From assembly GCA_905250885.1 (NCBI GenBank), contig CAJNOQ010000821.1, positions 1-40,543 on the forward strand: DNA of 40,543 bases, in the 5' to 3' direction. The notes under the pieces are model-generated. The model saw nothing but the letters and a program-made list of their open reading frames with translations, ran no database searches and was not told the origin of the DNA. Shown here piece by piece: positions 1 to 10,931 of this stretch. A program made the position numbers and the translations under genes. Position 1 is the first letter of the stretch. Every line of letters starts with the position of its first letter. The DNA comes from Didymodactylos carnosus. Taxonomy: Eukaryota; Rotifera; Eurotatoria; Philodinida; Philodinidae.

Positions 1-1063
1 TCGCAGTGGTAGCCATTGTCTGCGCATCATTTTGTTTAGAATATGGTTCTGTTACTGTTTACGTATCGATGTGTAAATATGAAGAAGCGTGCGTATGAAA
101 AATTCTACTTTAGAAACTGTACACATACAGCGAAAAAATATCTCTCACAACCGTTCTCTTTTCAGTCCCGTTCTCTAAACGGTGTAAAAATTTAATAATT
201 CGCACTCCGTTCTCCATTCAGTCCAAACTCCGTTCATACGTTTTCATACTTTTTCCAGAAAACACCGTCTCTCTAACGCATTCAACAGCCGTATTTAGAT
301 AAACAAGGTGTTTTTCTCTAAGATTCCAGAGCGTAGTCATGTGTCGAGTATTTTTGAGAAAATAATAGTTTTATTATATTTTTCAATCTTATTCATTTAC
401 AACTTTATCGGGTTTTTTCTTCTCTTCGAAAAAGTGATTAAATTTTTGTATAATCTTCTTTTGGCATGATTTCATTTTTATTCATAAAAAATGATCAAAA
501 ATGTTAAGAAGCCGCAAGTGAACATTCATCGTTATCTTATTTCTGAATTCATTTATCTTCAATTCAATTATGAAATTTAAAAGTCAAGACCAATGTGACG
601 GATTGTGTTATGATATGCAAGAAAAGACGTCCTAAAAAAGAAATACATATTCTGTTGTCTGAGATCAGTATTTAATTTGGTTAACACTGTTACTCTTAAA
701 CTTGTGAATTTTTTTATTGTGTCAAAGAAATGTAACGAGCAAGCAAAAAATAGTTATACAAACTTATCATTATTGGCAAATATCATTTTATTAGGATACT
801 GAGCTAATTGGGTGCAAAATGCAACTGTCTCAAACAGAGAGACGAAACTTGTTTATTTCAATTGTACGCTATTTGTCACCTCTCATCCTTCGTCTCAGCA
901 CATTTATATCGCTTTATGTCATATATTCATATATTCATATATATGTCATAAGTCATATATTCGTAAATTTAGACATTGATAAATTATAAATAACCTAAAC
1001 AGTTAAAGACTAGTGCTAACAGAAAGTTTCTTATCCTTTGACGTTAATCGATTCCTAGAAGGT
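1..1063. other. Non-coding AT-rich stretch, nothing recognised
   Basis: I see no open frame with family resemblance. Around 130-290 there are several CCGTTCTC/CCGTTC-type words (for example TCCCGTTCTCTAAACGG and CTCCGTTCTCCATTC), which look like remains of a repeat. At about 920-965 there is low-complexity CATATATTCATATATTC sequence. No promoter or RNA gene could be supported. Confidence 0.5.
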
Positions 1064-1067
1064 TTAA

Positions 1068-1538
1068 GCGTACCCACGTCCCTCTTTTTTCACCTTGTTG
1101 CCAAATGCAGAGCACACTTCCGATCGAACTCAAATTTGTACCACAGATACTTCAGGCCCTATCTCAGAATGTAAATTTTTTTTTCCAAAAAATATGCTCT
1201 ATGAAATATGCTCTATGCTGCTTTGAAAAATGTGCTTCTCGAGACATACGAAAAATGCTGAAAATCACGCAAAAAAAGTCAGAGGTTTTCAGTTTTTTTC
1301 ACTGGCTTTCAAATCTGTGGTACAAATTTGAGTTCGATCGGACCATTTTTCCGAGGGGTCGTAATGTGACTCGATGAAAGCTGGATTTTCCAGAAAATCC
1401 ATATAAGAACATCTCAGAAAATTCAAAAATACATCGATTTTCTTTTTCGATGTTCTATCTCTGCTATAAATTGGAGTTCAATCGGACGTGTGCTTCGCAT
1501 TTGGCAACAAGGTGAAAAAAGAGGGGGGGAGGGTACTC
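1068..1538. mobile_element. Non-autonomous piggyBac-like MITE with TTAA flanks
   Basis: A 471-bp block bounded on both sides by TTAA (1064-1067 and 1539-1542). The ends are inverted copies: GCGTACCC on the left and GGGTACTC on the right, followed inward by CCTCTTTTTTCACCTTGTTG and its complement near 1500-1527, then the complement-related words CCGATCGAACTCAAATTTG (left) and AATTGGAGTTCAATCGG (right). The 90-codon frame inside is not a gene; it runs through the inverted repeats. TTAA target duplication is the hallmark of piggyBac elements, so this class is inferred from the flanks and not from any transposase. Confidence 0.6.
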
Positions 1539-1542
1539 TTAA

Positions 1543-3440
1543 CTACTATTAATGTTTATACGTAGAAATTTATGCTCTTTTCGGCTCGCTCAAGAAAAAG
1601 CCCAAATAGTGATATTGAATGTAGAATACATCAGGAAGCATACAAAACAAAGAGTTAAAATAGCACTCATAAATTTTAATCATTTTAGAAGTGAAAAAAT
1701 TAATTTAGTTGCCAAGATAAAGAAACCCACGTTAATGCCTTCCAGTTTTGTTCTACCAGAAAGTGATTTTAGAAGTTCATGTGACAGCGATCTTACATCG
1801 ATTCTCTCCTCTTTGAGGCTTTGCAAAATTTAGCTATTTGAATGTGGAACTCCTGGAAAATGCTGCATAACGAACCCCAAATGGTACCTTTCTAGCTGGA
1901 TCTTTTAATATTGTTATGAAAAATGACACCTGTTGCAGATTCAGCAACGAAAATTACCTTAAAGCTTTCTTCATAAATTCACTTGCCGAACAACAGTAAA
2001 TTTTGGTGACTTTGAGCTGAAATTTTGGAAGGTTACATTTTTCAGTGCTCACTTAGATTTCAACGAACTGTAAAGTGCATAAGAAGAAAACGCGCACTTC
2101 AAAGTACTCAAAAATATCTTCACTTTTGTTTCATTGTATTTAGAATTGCTAAAAATATTCTAAAATTTGTAAAACAAAATAGGTTAGAAAGTTGATCCAT
2201 TTCATCATGTTGAGTTTTTTTATTCTTCGTTTAATTTTTTTCCGTAACTTCCTATAGAAATAAGTTTAATCAGATCTTGTAGCGAATTTGACGACGCATC
2301 TTTTGGGAAAACAATCAGATCTAAGGACTGAAAAGGAAAAAAACTATAAACAAAATACGAGGAGAGCCATTTATTCTGGACCACCTGATAGCTGGAGTAG
2401 ACATCTACGCATTATCAAACCTAAAAGAAGTACATATGTCTAAATTTCAGCAAAGAAAAAGAAATTATAAATTTGAAAATTCTTCTAAATAATCCAGCTA
2501 TTTTCCTACATCCCAAAAATGAAAACGACCCATTTTTATTAAAAACACAGACTTTAAAGTTAGAAAGAAATTTTGAAGTAATTTTAAGAATATACAATAA
2601 ACTAAAAAAATATGCTACTTCATTCATCACTAATTAGCTTAAAGACATTTAAATTTAGGGAATCATTTTATCAACATTCTTATATGTCGATTTAAGTCTT
2701 TGTTTTCAACTGAACTTGTCTTAACTTTATGGAATGTGAAGTTAAGTATAGACCAAAGACTGAATGAAATTGTTGTGTCGAGAAGAGAAGAATACATTTC
2801 GAATGAAAAAAAATACACTTTCATTCGTCTTTTACAGACAATCACATGCAAGAATGAAGTAATTGGAAAGAATACTCAAAGTTACGGAAAGTGAAGCAAG
2901 ATTACGGTTTCTTGGCGTTCACAATGATTACTTATTCAAAATCTAAAAGAAATGTGTATCGAACATAAAATAATCTTACCAAAAGTTTTTTATTTGTAAG
3001 CTATTCGATACCGTTTCAAATTATTTTAATGTCCAAAATAATAAAAAAATAAATTATTAATTAAATCTAGTGTTGTCTCAAGCAGAAGCAAAATTAAGTT
3101 ATTTCTACCATAAAAAAACAATAATTGTGTTGATCTCAATTTGTCAAAATTTCTACTCAATAAGAGTTAGAAGCATGTGCATGAGACATCCTTGAACGAC
3201 GATGTGTCTATTTTCATAAACAAAACTAACTGTAATAAAGTCATTAGAAATATAAATGCAAATATTGACAACATGGTTAATGGACGCAATTAATGAATAA
3301 TAAATTCAGATCGAGTTTTGACCATGCTAGAACATGCAGAGGTGCAATCGGCTGTATTGGAACAGATCGTCATCTACTGAGAGCAAAACGCATTATGGCG
3401 TAGCTATCAAGAGTAGAGCCTGACCGAAAACAATAATTGC
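1543..3440. other. Intergenic, AT-rich, no recognised gene
   Basis: Several frames of 60-95 codons occur on both strands (for example 1552-1833 plus, 2421-2630 minus, 2700-2894 plus), but none has family resemblance, a matching splice structure or a biased composition, so they are treated as chance. No inverted repeats or RNA genes were seen. Confidence 0.45.
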
Positions 3441-3449
3441 TCATGTGAA

Positions 3450-4075
3450 ATGCATCTCATAAGACCATGTGAGATCTGTCATTTTTTATGAAATCTTGCA
3501 ATAAGATCTTACTACATGGTCATACAAGGCCTTGCCACAAGATCGTGTAAGATCCTACGGAATCTTATAACCTCTTGTCATACGATCATACAAGATCTGT
3601 GACAAGAAATTATTTGATCTTGCAAGATCTTGTCAGCGAAAGTGTTGACTCATATTTAGTTCTTATCACAAGATCATATATGATCTTGCATGAGGTGATG
3701 ACCCATTTCTTTTATTATCACATAAATTTTGCAATGGCATCTGGTATATATACAACATCATTTCTATGACGAAACCTATACTTTTTCTTTAACTTCACAC
3801 ATGAGCTGAGGACAAAGAAAGTGCATGGCTATAAAGCACGTTAGTAAATAAAGCATGTAGTCTGACATGAGTCCTGAAAATACAAGAAATTATCAAAAAC
3901 AGGGTGTAAAGGCAATCTGTAGGACAGGATAGGCACATAATCTTGTAACTTGTATAATCATACAAGATCTTACGAAATCATGTTGCAAGAAAAAGCTTGT
4001 GAAATTGTATAAGAGTCTTGAACCACGGTTCTTGTGAAATCGTGTAATATGATCTTATAAGATTATATTTCAGAA
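3450..4075. repeat. Degenerate AAGATC/CAAGATCTTG palindromic repeat field
   Basis: Between 3450 and 3700 and again between 3938 and 4075 the sequence is dense in short, mostly palindromic words such as ACAAGATCT, CAAGATCTTG, TAAGATCTTA, ATCATATATGATC and TAAGATCCTAC, on both strands. The two clusters are separated by about 240 bp of ordinary sequence. The pattern looks like a diverged short-period satellite or the terminal region of an old element. It ends directly in front of the LINE reverse transcriptase remnant. Confidence 0.5.
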
Positions 4076-5060
4076 CTGCTGAAACTTCTCTATCGTAATA
4101 CAAAGGCAAAAGTAGGAGTAAATGTTGACACATCAGATAGATTTTCGATAAAGACCGACTTAGGACAAGGCCATTTATGGCAATATTATTTAATATCGAC
4201 TTGGATTTTGTTATGCGAATAGTCACTACAGAAGCTACAGGAGTTAGTGTGAAATCCGTATATCGAATAGAGACTTTTGTGCATTTTTTAAGTGATATGT
4301 CAGACGATATGGAACTCTTGGATTTAGTCTACGCTGACGATATTGTTGTGATCTGTCACGGCTAGCATGATTTGAAAAGTTCATAAAACATTTGAAAATG
4401 TTACCCAACAGCATGGATAATCATGAACATGAGAAAATTCTCTATAATGCCATTAAAACAGCTGGAAACAACAACTAGTGGCAAGATGATGAAAAATTGA
4501 GAGGTGCCAGAAGTGAAATTTAGCATTATTAAACGGACCGAAACTATTGAAAAAGTGAATAACATTTCCTACTTGGGCTGCAACATCGTCTTCCAACACC
4601 GACTAAAATTAAGATTTTTATCGTATTATTTATCCTGTTATAAGTATTATTCTACGGAAGTGAGAAGTGGACCATTTCGATTGATGAAGGAAGACGACTA
4701 CATTCATTTTACATGAGATGTTTGCGGTTGATAATTGGAGTTAACCTTAGTGACAGACTGCCAAATGAATTGGTGCTGAAACTAACGGGCAACCTTCAAT
4801 GAAAGGTCTGGTACGAAGAAATAGGCCCAGATGGTTTGAAGACGTTAATCGAATGAAAAGTCAGCAAGAAGAGCCAATGCTGCCTTTGAAATTTATGTTC
4901 TTCTTCTATAAAGATCTCAAGTGTGTTCGTAAAAGGTGGCCTGGTCAAATTGATGATTTTAAAACGTTTGAAAAACTGGAGGAGAGAAGTTTTAGATAAA
5001 AATCAGTGGCGAGAAAAGATTAATAAGGACACTAAGACCAAATCAGTCCATCCAAACATC
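4075..5060 (+). pseudogene. Decayed LINE-type reverse transcriptase fragment
   Basis: Reverse transcriptase core remains are visible on the plus strand in shifting frames. At about 4075-4165 the frame reads LLKLLYRNTKAKVGVN then SDRFSIKTDLGQG, which matches the stretch before the conserved RQG motif of non-LTR elements. At about 4190-4360 comes DFVMRIVTTEATGVSV and then YADDIVVICHG, with the catalytic YADD at 4330-4341. Later, EKVNNISYLGCNIV (about 4546-4590) matches the post-RT YLG motif, and 4799-4999 (RNRPRWFEDVNRM) resembles the C-terminal tail of this group. Frameshifts and stops between the parts show it is dead. The exact clade cannot be told by eye. Confidence 0.7.
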
Positions 5061-5114
5061 GAATTAATAGAATCAAAAAATACGAAGGTAAAGCTGCTCA
5101 AAGACGGACGGCTC

Positions 5115-6420
5115 AGACAGTAACAGCACCTATTGCTCAAAGCCGTGTTACGATTACTTTGTCAAATATTTTTGCTGCTAAATCACAACAAATCACTTCT
5201 AGTCTAACAACAACTCAATCACTAATAACCGGTATAAAAGTGTCAGATTTATTAGTAAAAAATAATCGAGGGAAATATGTTTACCATAACTCACCGTGTA
5301 GTAAATCAGAAAAGAACAGTGGACAACGACCGAATGAAATTTTAACATGAAAAAGCCTGAATTATATCCAGTAATAAAATGATGAGTATCAGTGAAACCG
5401 CGCCTGCATATGGCTCAGAGTTTAACGCTACATCCTGGAATTTAATTCATACGATGATCGTACTACTACAAGGACAGATTGAACATTTTATTGTTCGTGA
5501 TATATTTTTTTTATTTTTCACTCATATATCAAGTTTGGTAGCAGGGATGTGTTTTCTTCTTCTAATGAATGCAACTAAATATCATGATTAGAGACGTACA
5601 GTTTCAACACGAAGCTGGAAAAAATTAAAATATAAATCTTTTTGAGGAGGATGCCTGTATTTGATGTTGTGTGTAGCTTTCTGACATAAAGTCAGAATGA
5701 AGCCAGTAGTGTGACAGGTTGTGCGCAAAACCTGACAAAAGTTACGAACTCGTATCTCTTATAGAGTCGGTGCAGTATCGCGCTGTGTATGCTAAATAAG
5801 TGCGTTGCGTATAAAAGATGCTTGTTCTTGGTGAGGACCGAAGTGGAACCGAGTGACAGAAGCACAACGCGCTGCATACTACAAGCTATGCTGTAGAGTC
5901 ATTCCACTCAATTATTCTGTGGAACTACTTTACAGAGAATTTAGTTAAAACAAACACAGACAGCAACAGACTCGTCAACCAAATTTTGCCTCGGGAATGA
6001 TCATTGCAGTCTAAGTACTTTTCAAACACGTTATTTTTACACGCACTAAAGTGCAAGTAAAAAGGTGTTTTCTGTGAAATACACGATAATACCGGCTATT
6101 ACGGGACCAAAGTCTATTTAATAGCAAATCACTGCTTAGGGAGAGTCTATTCTGACTGATTGAGATATATAGTTGAGAAAACGTTTTCTTCTTAAGCAGT
6201 ATTATTTTTTTCGTTGACTACTTAGGAAAACCGCGGTACTACTTGGGATTTTCAGAAACCAGTATACATATTAAAAACAGGACCTGGACGACACTGCTGA
6301 AAGTGAGTGAGCATAAATGAATATTAGATGGATGAAATGTATCTTCTTTAAATACAGGTATAGTAACGACCTAAACAAAATTCTCTCAAAGGCAAATAGG
6401 CGCGGTGTAAAATAAATTGC
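5115..6420. other. Intergenic, no recognised gene
   Basis: Open frames at 5159-5350, 5379-5591 (plus) and 5692-5877 (minus) have no recognisable family and no supporting splice structure. The first part may still belong to the 3' end of the LINE remnant upstream. No RNA gene seen. Confidence 0.4.
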
Positions 6421-6424
6421 GAAT

Positions 6425-6466
6425 AGCATGAATCAGATTTAACATGTTAAATCCCTAATTCATGCT
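6425..6466. repeat. Nested perfect/near-perfect palindrome (42 bp)
   Basis: The 18-bp core GATTTAACATGTTAAATC is a perfect palindrome, and it is flanked by AGCATGAAT on the left and ATTCATGCT on the right, which are perfect inverted copies of each other. The whole could form a cruciform with small internal bulges. It may be the remains of a very short fold-back element; no function can be read from it. Confidence 0.6.
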
Positions 6467-7772
6467 CTCATTTGAAGTGAGCGAAGTATAAAAGATGATG
6501 ATTACCATGTCTTTCACTTTACTGAGCATGTAGCTTCAATATAAAGTCAAAATTTAAACAAAATTCAAATCTTTTTGGAGATGCTGAGGTCGGCATTTTC
6601 AGTCTGATCTATCCAACAGATCTCAAATCGAAATCGCCAACAAGTAACAATACTTTTCAAAAAAGTGAAACAAATATCAACACTTAGTCCAAGGCTCATT
6701 CCTGAATCGTTTTTTCTTTTTCTTTACAGGCTGGAATTGGAGTTGTGTGTACAAAATGTCTATATGCAAATTACTGGGTCTAAAAACACGTGACTACGTT
6801 TTAAATGATCATTATTTTGGACAAATTATTCAAGAAAATAAGCGTTCTACTTCTGCCTTTTTTCCAACGCGTTTTCTTCTAGCGATATATGTTCAAAGCC
6901 ATTGATTTATCTTATTGTCGTCATTTAATTGGTCGTATCGTATCAAGAGATATCCAGATTATTTTGATCTATCCTTCACAGTTCAATTTTGAATGCTAAC
7001 ATTTGATTTGGATTCAATTGCTGTAAAAATGCATTTATTACATTGTGATTCATGGCATTCTAAACATTCTCATCATTACTGGAAAATACACTTGCGAGAA
7101 TATGCCATTACTATTACACATAAACATTGACAACATCCAAGTATATGACCGTAAAATCCATGAGTTGTCATTATGTGGAAAGCAAATGGGTTTAGTTGAA
7201 TATAACAGATACATATTTTCTCTTTTATAGTTAACAATTAGACGAAAACATACAAAAAGACGCACATCTATCAAATAGTGCATTTATATTTAACACACTA
7301 CGCTAGTCTGAACAATATTTTTTGCCTAAGTAAAACCAAAAAAACTAAGAACGTTGATATAATACACAAAATAATAAAAATACGAAACACAAATGAACAC
7401 TCACACTTTCAATAAAAGTGACGTAAGAGAAAAAATGAAAAAACATTCATCACAGATGATAATACGCAGACCTGATTGACAAAACAATGGTCATCAACTG
7501 AGTGAGGATAGAAATAACGTAGAGCCATTGGATCTTGTACTCTAGCAAAGCCTGATGCATTTGTTAGCCTTTTCCTGATTATCTTCTATTGTGTATTTAC
7601 AGTAAGCAACCTAGTGTAATTTAAAGACTATCTAAGTATCACATAAATATCAGACAGGATCTGTTGCATAAAACAACATTTATTAATGGTGGGTAAAAAT
7701 CGCGAATCTCAAAGAGAAACTGTTCATTTTGGACGGTAGGTAATTCTTGTCTTAAGCAAAAAATCGTTGTCA
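6467..7772. other. Intergenic, no recognised gene
   Basis: AT-rich sequence between the palindrome and the 3' end of malectin. The overlapping frames at 7045-7283 on both strands are chance. No repeats of note. Confidence 0.45.
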
Positions 7773-7773
7773 T

Positions 7774-7779
7774 TTTATT
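7774..7779 (-). promoter_or_regulatory. Probable polyadenylation signal of malectin
   Basis: Read on the minus strand this is AATAAA, about 56 nt downstream of the malectin stop codon. The position fits a short 3' UTR. No cDNA evidence is available. Confidence 0.45.
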
Positions 7780-7834
7780 ACATTATCCTAGCAGAAGAAA
7801 GAATATAACGAAAAAGAGAAATACATAAATTGTT

Positions 7835-8887
7835 CTATAAACGACATAAACAAAATATAATAGGAATAACACATGCAATAGCAATGAATAATGGTATTAG
7901 TGAACTCGATTGATCTTCCGAGTATGGATCGGCCACTTTTGGTCCTGATGTTTTTAAATGACGTTTTTGTTTTGTTGCTATAGAGGGTGGTTCTTCATTT
8001 TCATCCTGATCTAATGTATCATCTAAAGCTTCGGGTTGTGGTAGTGGCGGCAGTTTTGGTATTTGTCCAACGTTTCCTTTCCAGATTATAAGAGCATTAC
8101 ATTTGGGATTATCTCGATCCAGCTGATATGAAAAAAAACATACGAATATTTTATTTCACTCATGATCATTTTTTTTGTGTCTCTTACCCGTTGGAACTCG
8201 ACTTTTAATTTTCCATTATAACTCGTACTTTTTCCTTTGACAACAAGCCGTCCGTTTTTAATTTGGAATGGAACCTGAAATGATTGATAGCTTATTAATC
8301 AAATTAATGATAAGTGTTATTTACTCTTACGTATTCATCGTGTGCTGTGGCTCTTCCAGCTTTTGTGAAAATATCTAAATCTTCAATGACTGTATGCTCA
8401 TCGTTCAGTATAACTTCAAATACCTACCAAGCAGAACGTACTTCATTCATCAGTTCAAAAGCTTGATAATAATATACAAACCTTCATATTGGGAGAATTA
8501 AACCAAACTTCGGCAAATTTTAGCCACAATACGTAATCTCCATCATCAGTTACTTCTATCTCATATGCAAAAGATTTTAGATCATACCGTTCTGTTTGAT
8601 AAATAATTTGATCTTCTTTTGCTACACGCTGAATGGGAATATTTCGGCCATAGTCTGATGTTATACCAGCTTTGAGATTATCTTTACGATACTTGATTCC
8701 TGAAAAAAAAACAGAAAAAGAATAACAAATGAAAAATACGATCGCAAAATCGCTTACCATGTTCATCTGTATGAGCATCACCACCACAATTGACAGCATA
8801 AACAATATTGTCCGAAATACCCGCTGAGTAACAATGATTAGTGGAAAGAAACCAAAGTACCACGGTGAGAAAGAATTTAAGCATCAT
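7835..8887 (-). CDS. mlec: Malectin, ER membrane diglucosylated N-glycan-binding lectin
   Basis: Five exons on the minus strand: 8887-8758, 8699-8482, 8423-8331, 8274-8188 and 8122-7835. All introns are 56-65 nt with GT..AG ends, and the joined frame gives 271 aa (human malectin is about 292). Residues 1-21 are a signal peptide. The malectin domain follows, with NIVYAVNCGGDAHTDEHG (27-44), SDYG (58-61), EDQIIYQTERYD (72-83), GDYVLWLKFAEVWF (97-110) and DLDIF near 132-136. The acidic linker DDTLDQDENEEPPS and the C-terminal anchor LIPLFIAIACVIPIIFCLCRL (from about 251) match the family end to end, including the final CLCRL. Malectin binds glucosylated high-mannose N-glycans in the ER lumen and helps retain misfolded glycoproteins. 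Where vertebrates have FAEVYF, this protein has FAEVWF, which may change sugar stacking. Met1 and Met2 are both possible starts (8887 or 8884). Confidence 0.96.
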
Positions 8888-9047
8888 CCAAAGACAAAAG
8901 AGAAAGAGATAAAATGTTTGTTTTTCTTAACAAGCTTAAAAAAAGAACTGATCTTGTGTCAATATCACAGTCAGAGTTGAAACCGGACCAGCCGGTTGAA
9001 CCGATTACCAGCCCGGTCCAGTTGAATCAGTTCAGAAATTTTTATCG
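8888..9047. other. Short divergent intergenic region upstream of malectin
   Basis: This 160-bp stretch should contain the malectin promoter on the minus strand. It also holds a CCGG-rich motif cluster at about 8982-9021 (ACCGGACCAGCCGGTTGAAC and CAGCCCGGTCCAGTTGAA), probably transposon-derived because the hAT transposase tail starts just after it. No TATA box or other site could be fixed. Confidence 0.4.
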
Positions 9048-9299
9048 TATTATTCAGATGGTGATAAAAATCCATTGTCTTTTTGGCGTAAACAACAACA
9101 ACAAACTTCATCAGTCATAGCTAAACTTGCTAAATCCGTCTTTGTAATTCAAGCATCGTCTGCAAAATCTGAACAAAATGTTTCAATAGCTGGACAAATT
9201 GTAACAGAACAAAGATCTCAACTAGATTCCTAATGCACCGAATCATTAGTTGTACTTAAAGACGCTTATTTGAATAAAAGTTGGCCTAAATCGAAATGA
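9048..9299 (+). pseudogene. hAT-family transposase C-terminal (dimerisation) fragment
   Basis: Reading plus from 9048 gives YYSDGDKNPLSFWRKQQQQ, then SVIAKLAKSVFVIQASSAKS, then VSIAGQIVTEQRSQLDS. This matches the hAT C-terminal dimerisation region, where W, L..LA, I.A.SA.SE and SxAGxIVTxxRSxL are conserved. After LDS there is an in-frame TAA at 9231-9233, and then the frame continues CTESLVVLKDAYLNKSWPKS to a TGA at 9297-9299, as the family would. So a nonsense mutation lies inside the usual tail. The upstream zinc finger and catalytic regions are absent, so this is a 3' fragment of a dead element beside the malectin promoter. Confidence 0.85.
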
Positions 9300-10802
9300 T
9301 AATTTTTGTTTGTAACTATAGTTAGTTTTTCTTTATTTCTTTTTATTGTTAGCGACGTGTCCAAGTGACGGACTGGTGTTTTTTTATGGTTTAGTTCTAA
9401 GGTCGATTAGTGGCGAAAAACTTAGTTTTCTAAGTATAGGGTAAGTGATAAAACCAAAAAATTAAAAATATAAAAACAAATAAACCCGACTCACGGATCC
9501 TTCCCAAGCCAGCAAAACACAACCGTTAAAGTTTAGTATATTCTAGATTTTAACGGTTGCGGCCGAGAGTCTCCACTCGTTTTTATAAACACACACATTG
9601 CTAACAGTTAAAAAAAACGATTTTTCACTGACCAGTTTTTTACCAGTTCAAAAACTTTTTTAACAAAACAATCCCGTTGAAAAACTTGCGATCTTACTTG
9701 AAAGACTTAATGTTCTCATTATTGTATGAGATAAAGGAAAAGGCGAAGAACGTTTTAATCAAACACATAAAAAATCAAGGAAAAGATAGCGAAATTTATC
9801 ATAATAAGTGCAGATGATTTAAAAATCGTCTTTTAATAGATGGATTATTTCTCTTGTTTTATGAGTATTTGGGAGTCGAGTACGGTTTTGTTTTGGTCAG
9901 AAAGATAATAATACTAGCCATTCATCCCAATCTTGCTAAGCGAGCGGAAATCTTCAAAGACCGAGTCACTAACACGATATTCTTTTCTTTCTTCTCTTCA
10001 ATGAAGAGAAGAAAGCACGATTCTGACGCTGAATCGAGATAACTTAGCACAACTTCTTCGGTCGAGATACGTCAAGAGCAAAGCTCCACAATCAACACAA
10101 ATTTGTGATTATTTACAATGATTGTAGCAACGTATCCTGAAGTTTACTTTTAATGTATATTAAGCCTTTCTTTTTGGTCAAGTACGCTTGAAGTAGAATG
10201 GCGTTAGAAGTGAACCTGAAAAATTCTATCGGCCTTTATCATTCTCTTTGTTGTTCTTTTCTTTTCACTAGAACAGAAATGCAAAACAAAAAAAATCCAA
10301 TCACAATTGAAGGATAAGCTAGAAGTAAGCTTACGCATAACTGTTACATCTAACCTATCCTGACCTTCCAACATTACTTCTTCATCTTTACGTTTAAGTT
10401 CCACAGAACTTGATCCACCAACAGTCCATTTTATACATAATTTTCGAGAAGTATTAAAAGGATAGTAGAGTTAAAAAAAGGAAAAATTTTTGTTTAAACT
10501 CGCATTAATTCCTTCCATGTAATCTTTTCTTAAACGGAAAAAGTTTAAAAATAAATAAACAGAGGCCGCACTTGGGCAGTATCACTGGGGATTGCAAGGG
10601 AGTTTTGTCCACTTCTAATTAGTCAGATTGACATTTTATCAGCAAAGTTAATTTAGCACCATTTTTAGGATTAAAATAAAATACAATGGCAATGAACATC
10701 TAGTCTCAGATAGAAGATAAAGACTCATTTCATTCCAGATTATCATGAACTGTTTTTGAAACCAACGAGTGTGATGTTGATTTATCTTTAAAAACATAAA
10801 GC
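9300..10802. other. Repeat-derived intergenic stretch, no recognised gene
   Basis: Just after the hAT fragment there is a hairpin-forming pair CAACCGTTAAA / TTTTAACGGTTG at about 9521-9558. The words CTGACCAGTTTTTTACCAGTTC around 9630 recall the CCGGTCCAGTT cluster before the hAT fragment, so part of this may be its 3' non-coding end. Frames at 9854-10042 and 10204-10404 are not recognised. Confidence 0.4.
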
Positions 10803-10931
10803 ACAGTGGCAGATCCAGACTAGTCGATATTTTTCGTTCTTTCTATATGAATGCATGTGTTGTACAACATGCGGTTAGCTGTATATAATCTGGATAGAAC
10901 GAAAACAGCACATACTCTGGATCCGCCACTA
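10803..10931. mobile_element. Short hAT-like MITE (129 bp) with CAGTGGCRGATCCAGA ends
   Basis: The left end CAGTGGCAGATCCAGA and right end TCTGGATCCGCCACTA are inverted copies of about 16 bp with two mismatches. CAGTGGCGGATCC-type ends are common in hAT-superfamily MITEs. The sequence ATAAAG occurs close to both ends, but not in perfect register as an 8-bp target duplication. No coding potential. Confidence 0.65.

Noticed and set aside
1105-1377. 90-codon open frame on the plus strand
   Set aside because: It lies wholly inside the TTAA-flanked fold-back element and runs through the inverted repeats; no family resemblance.
9521-9558. Hairpin CAACCGTTAAA/TTTTAACGGTTG as a terminator or RNA gene
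   Set aside because: It is a simple inverted pair in transposon-derived DNA; rho-independent terminators do not apply to this eukaryotic sequence and there is no RNA family match.
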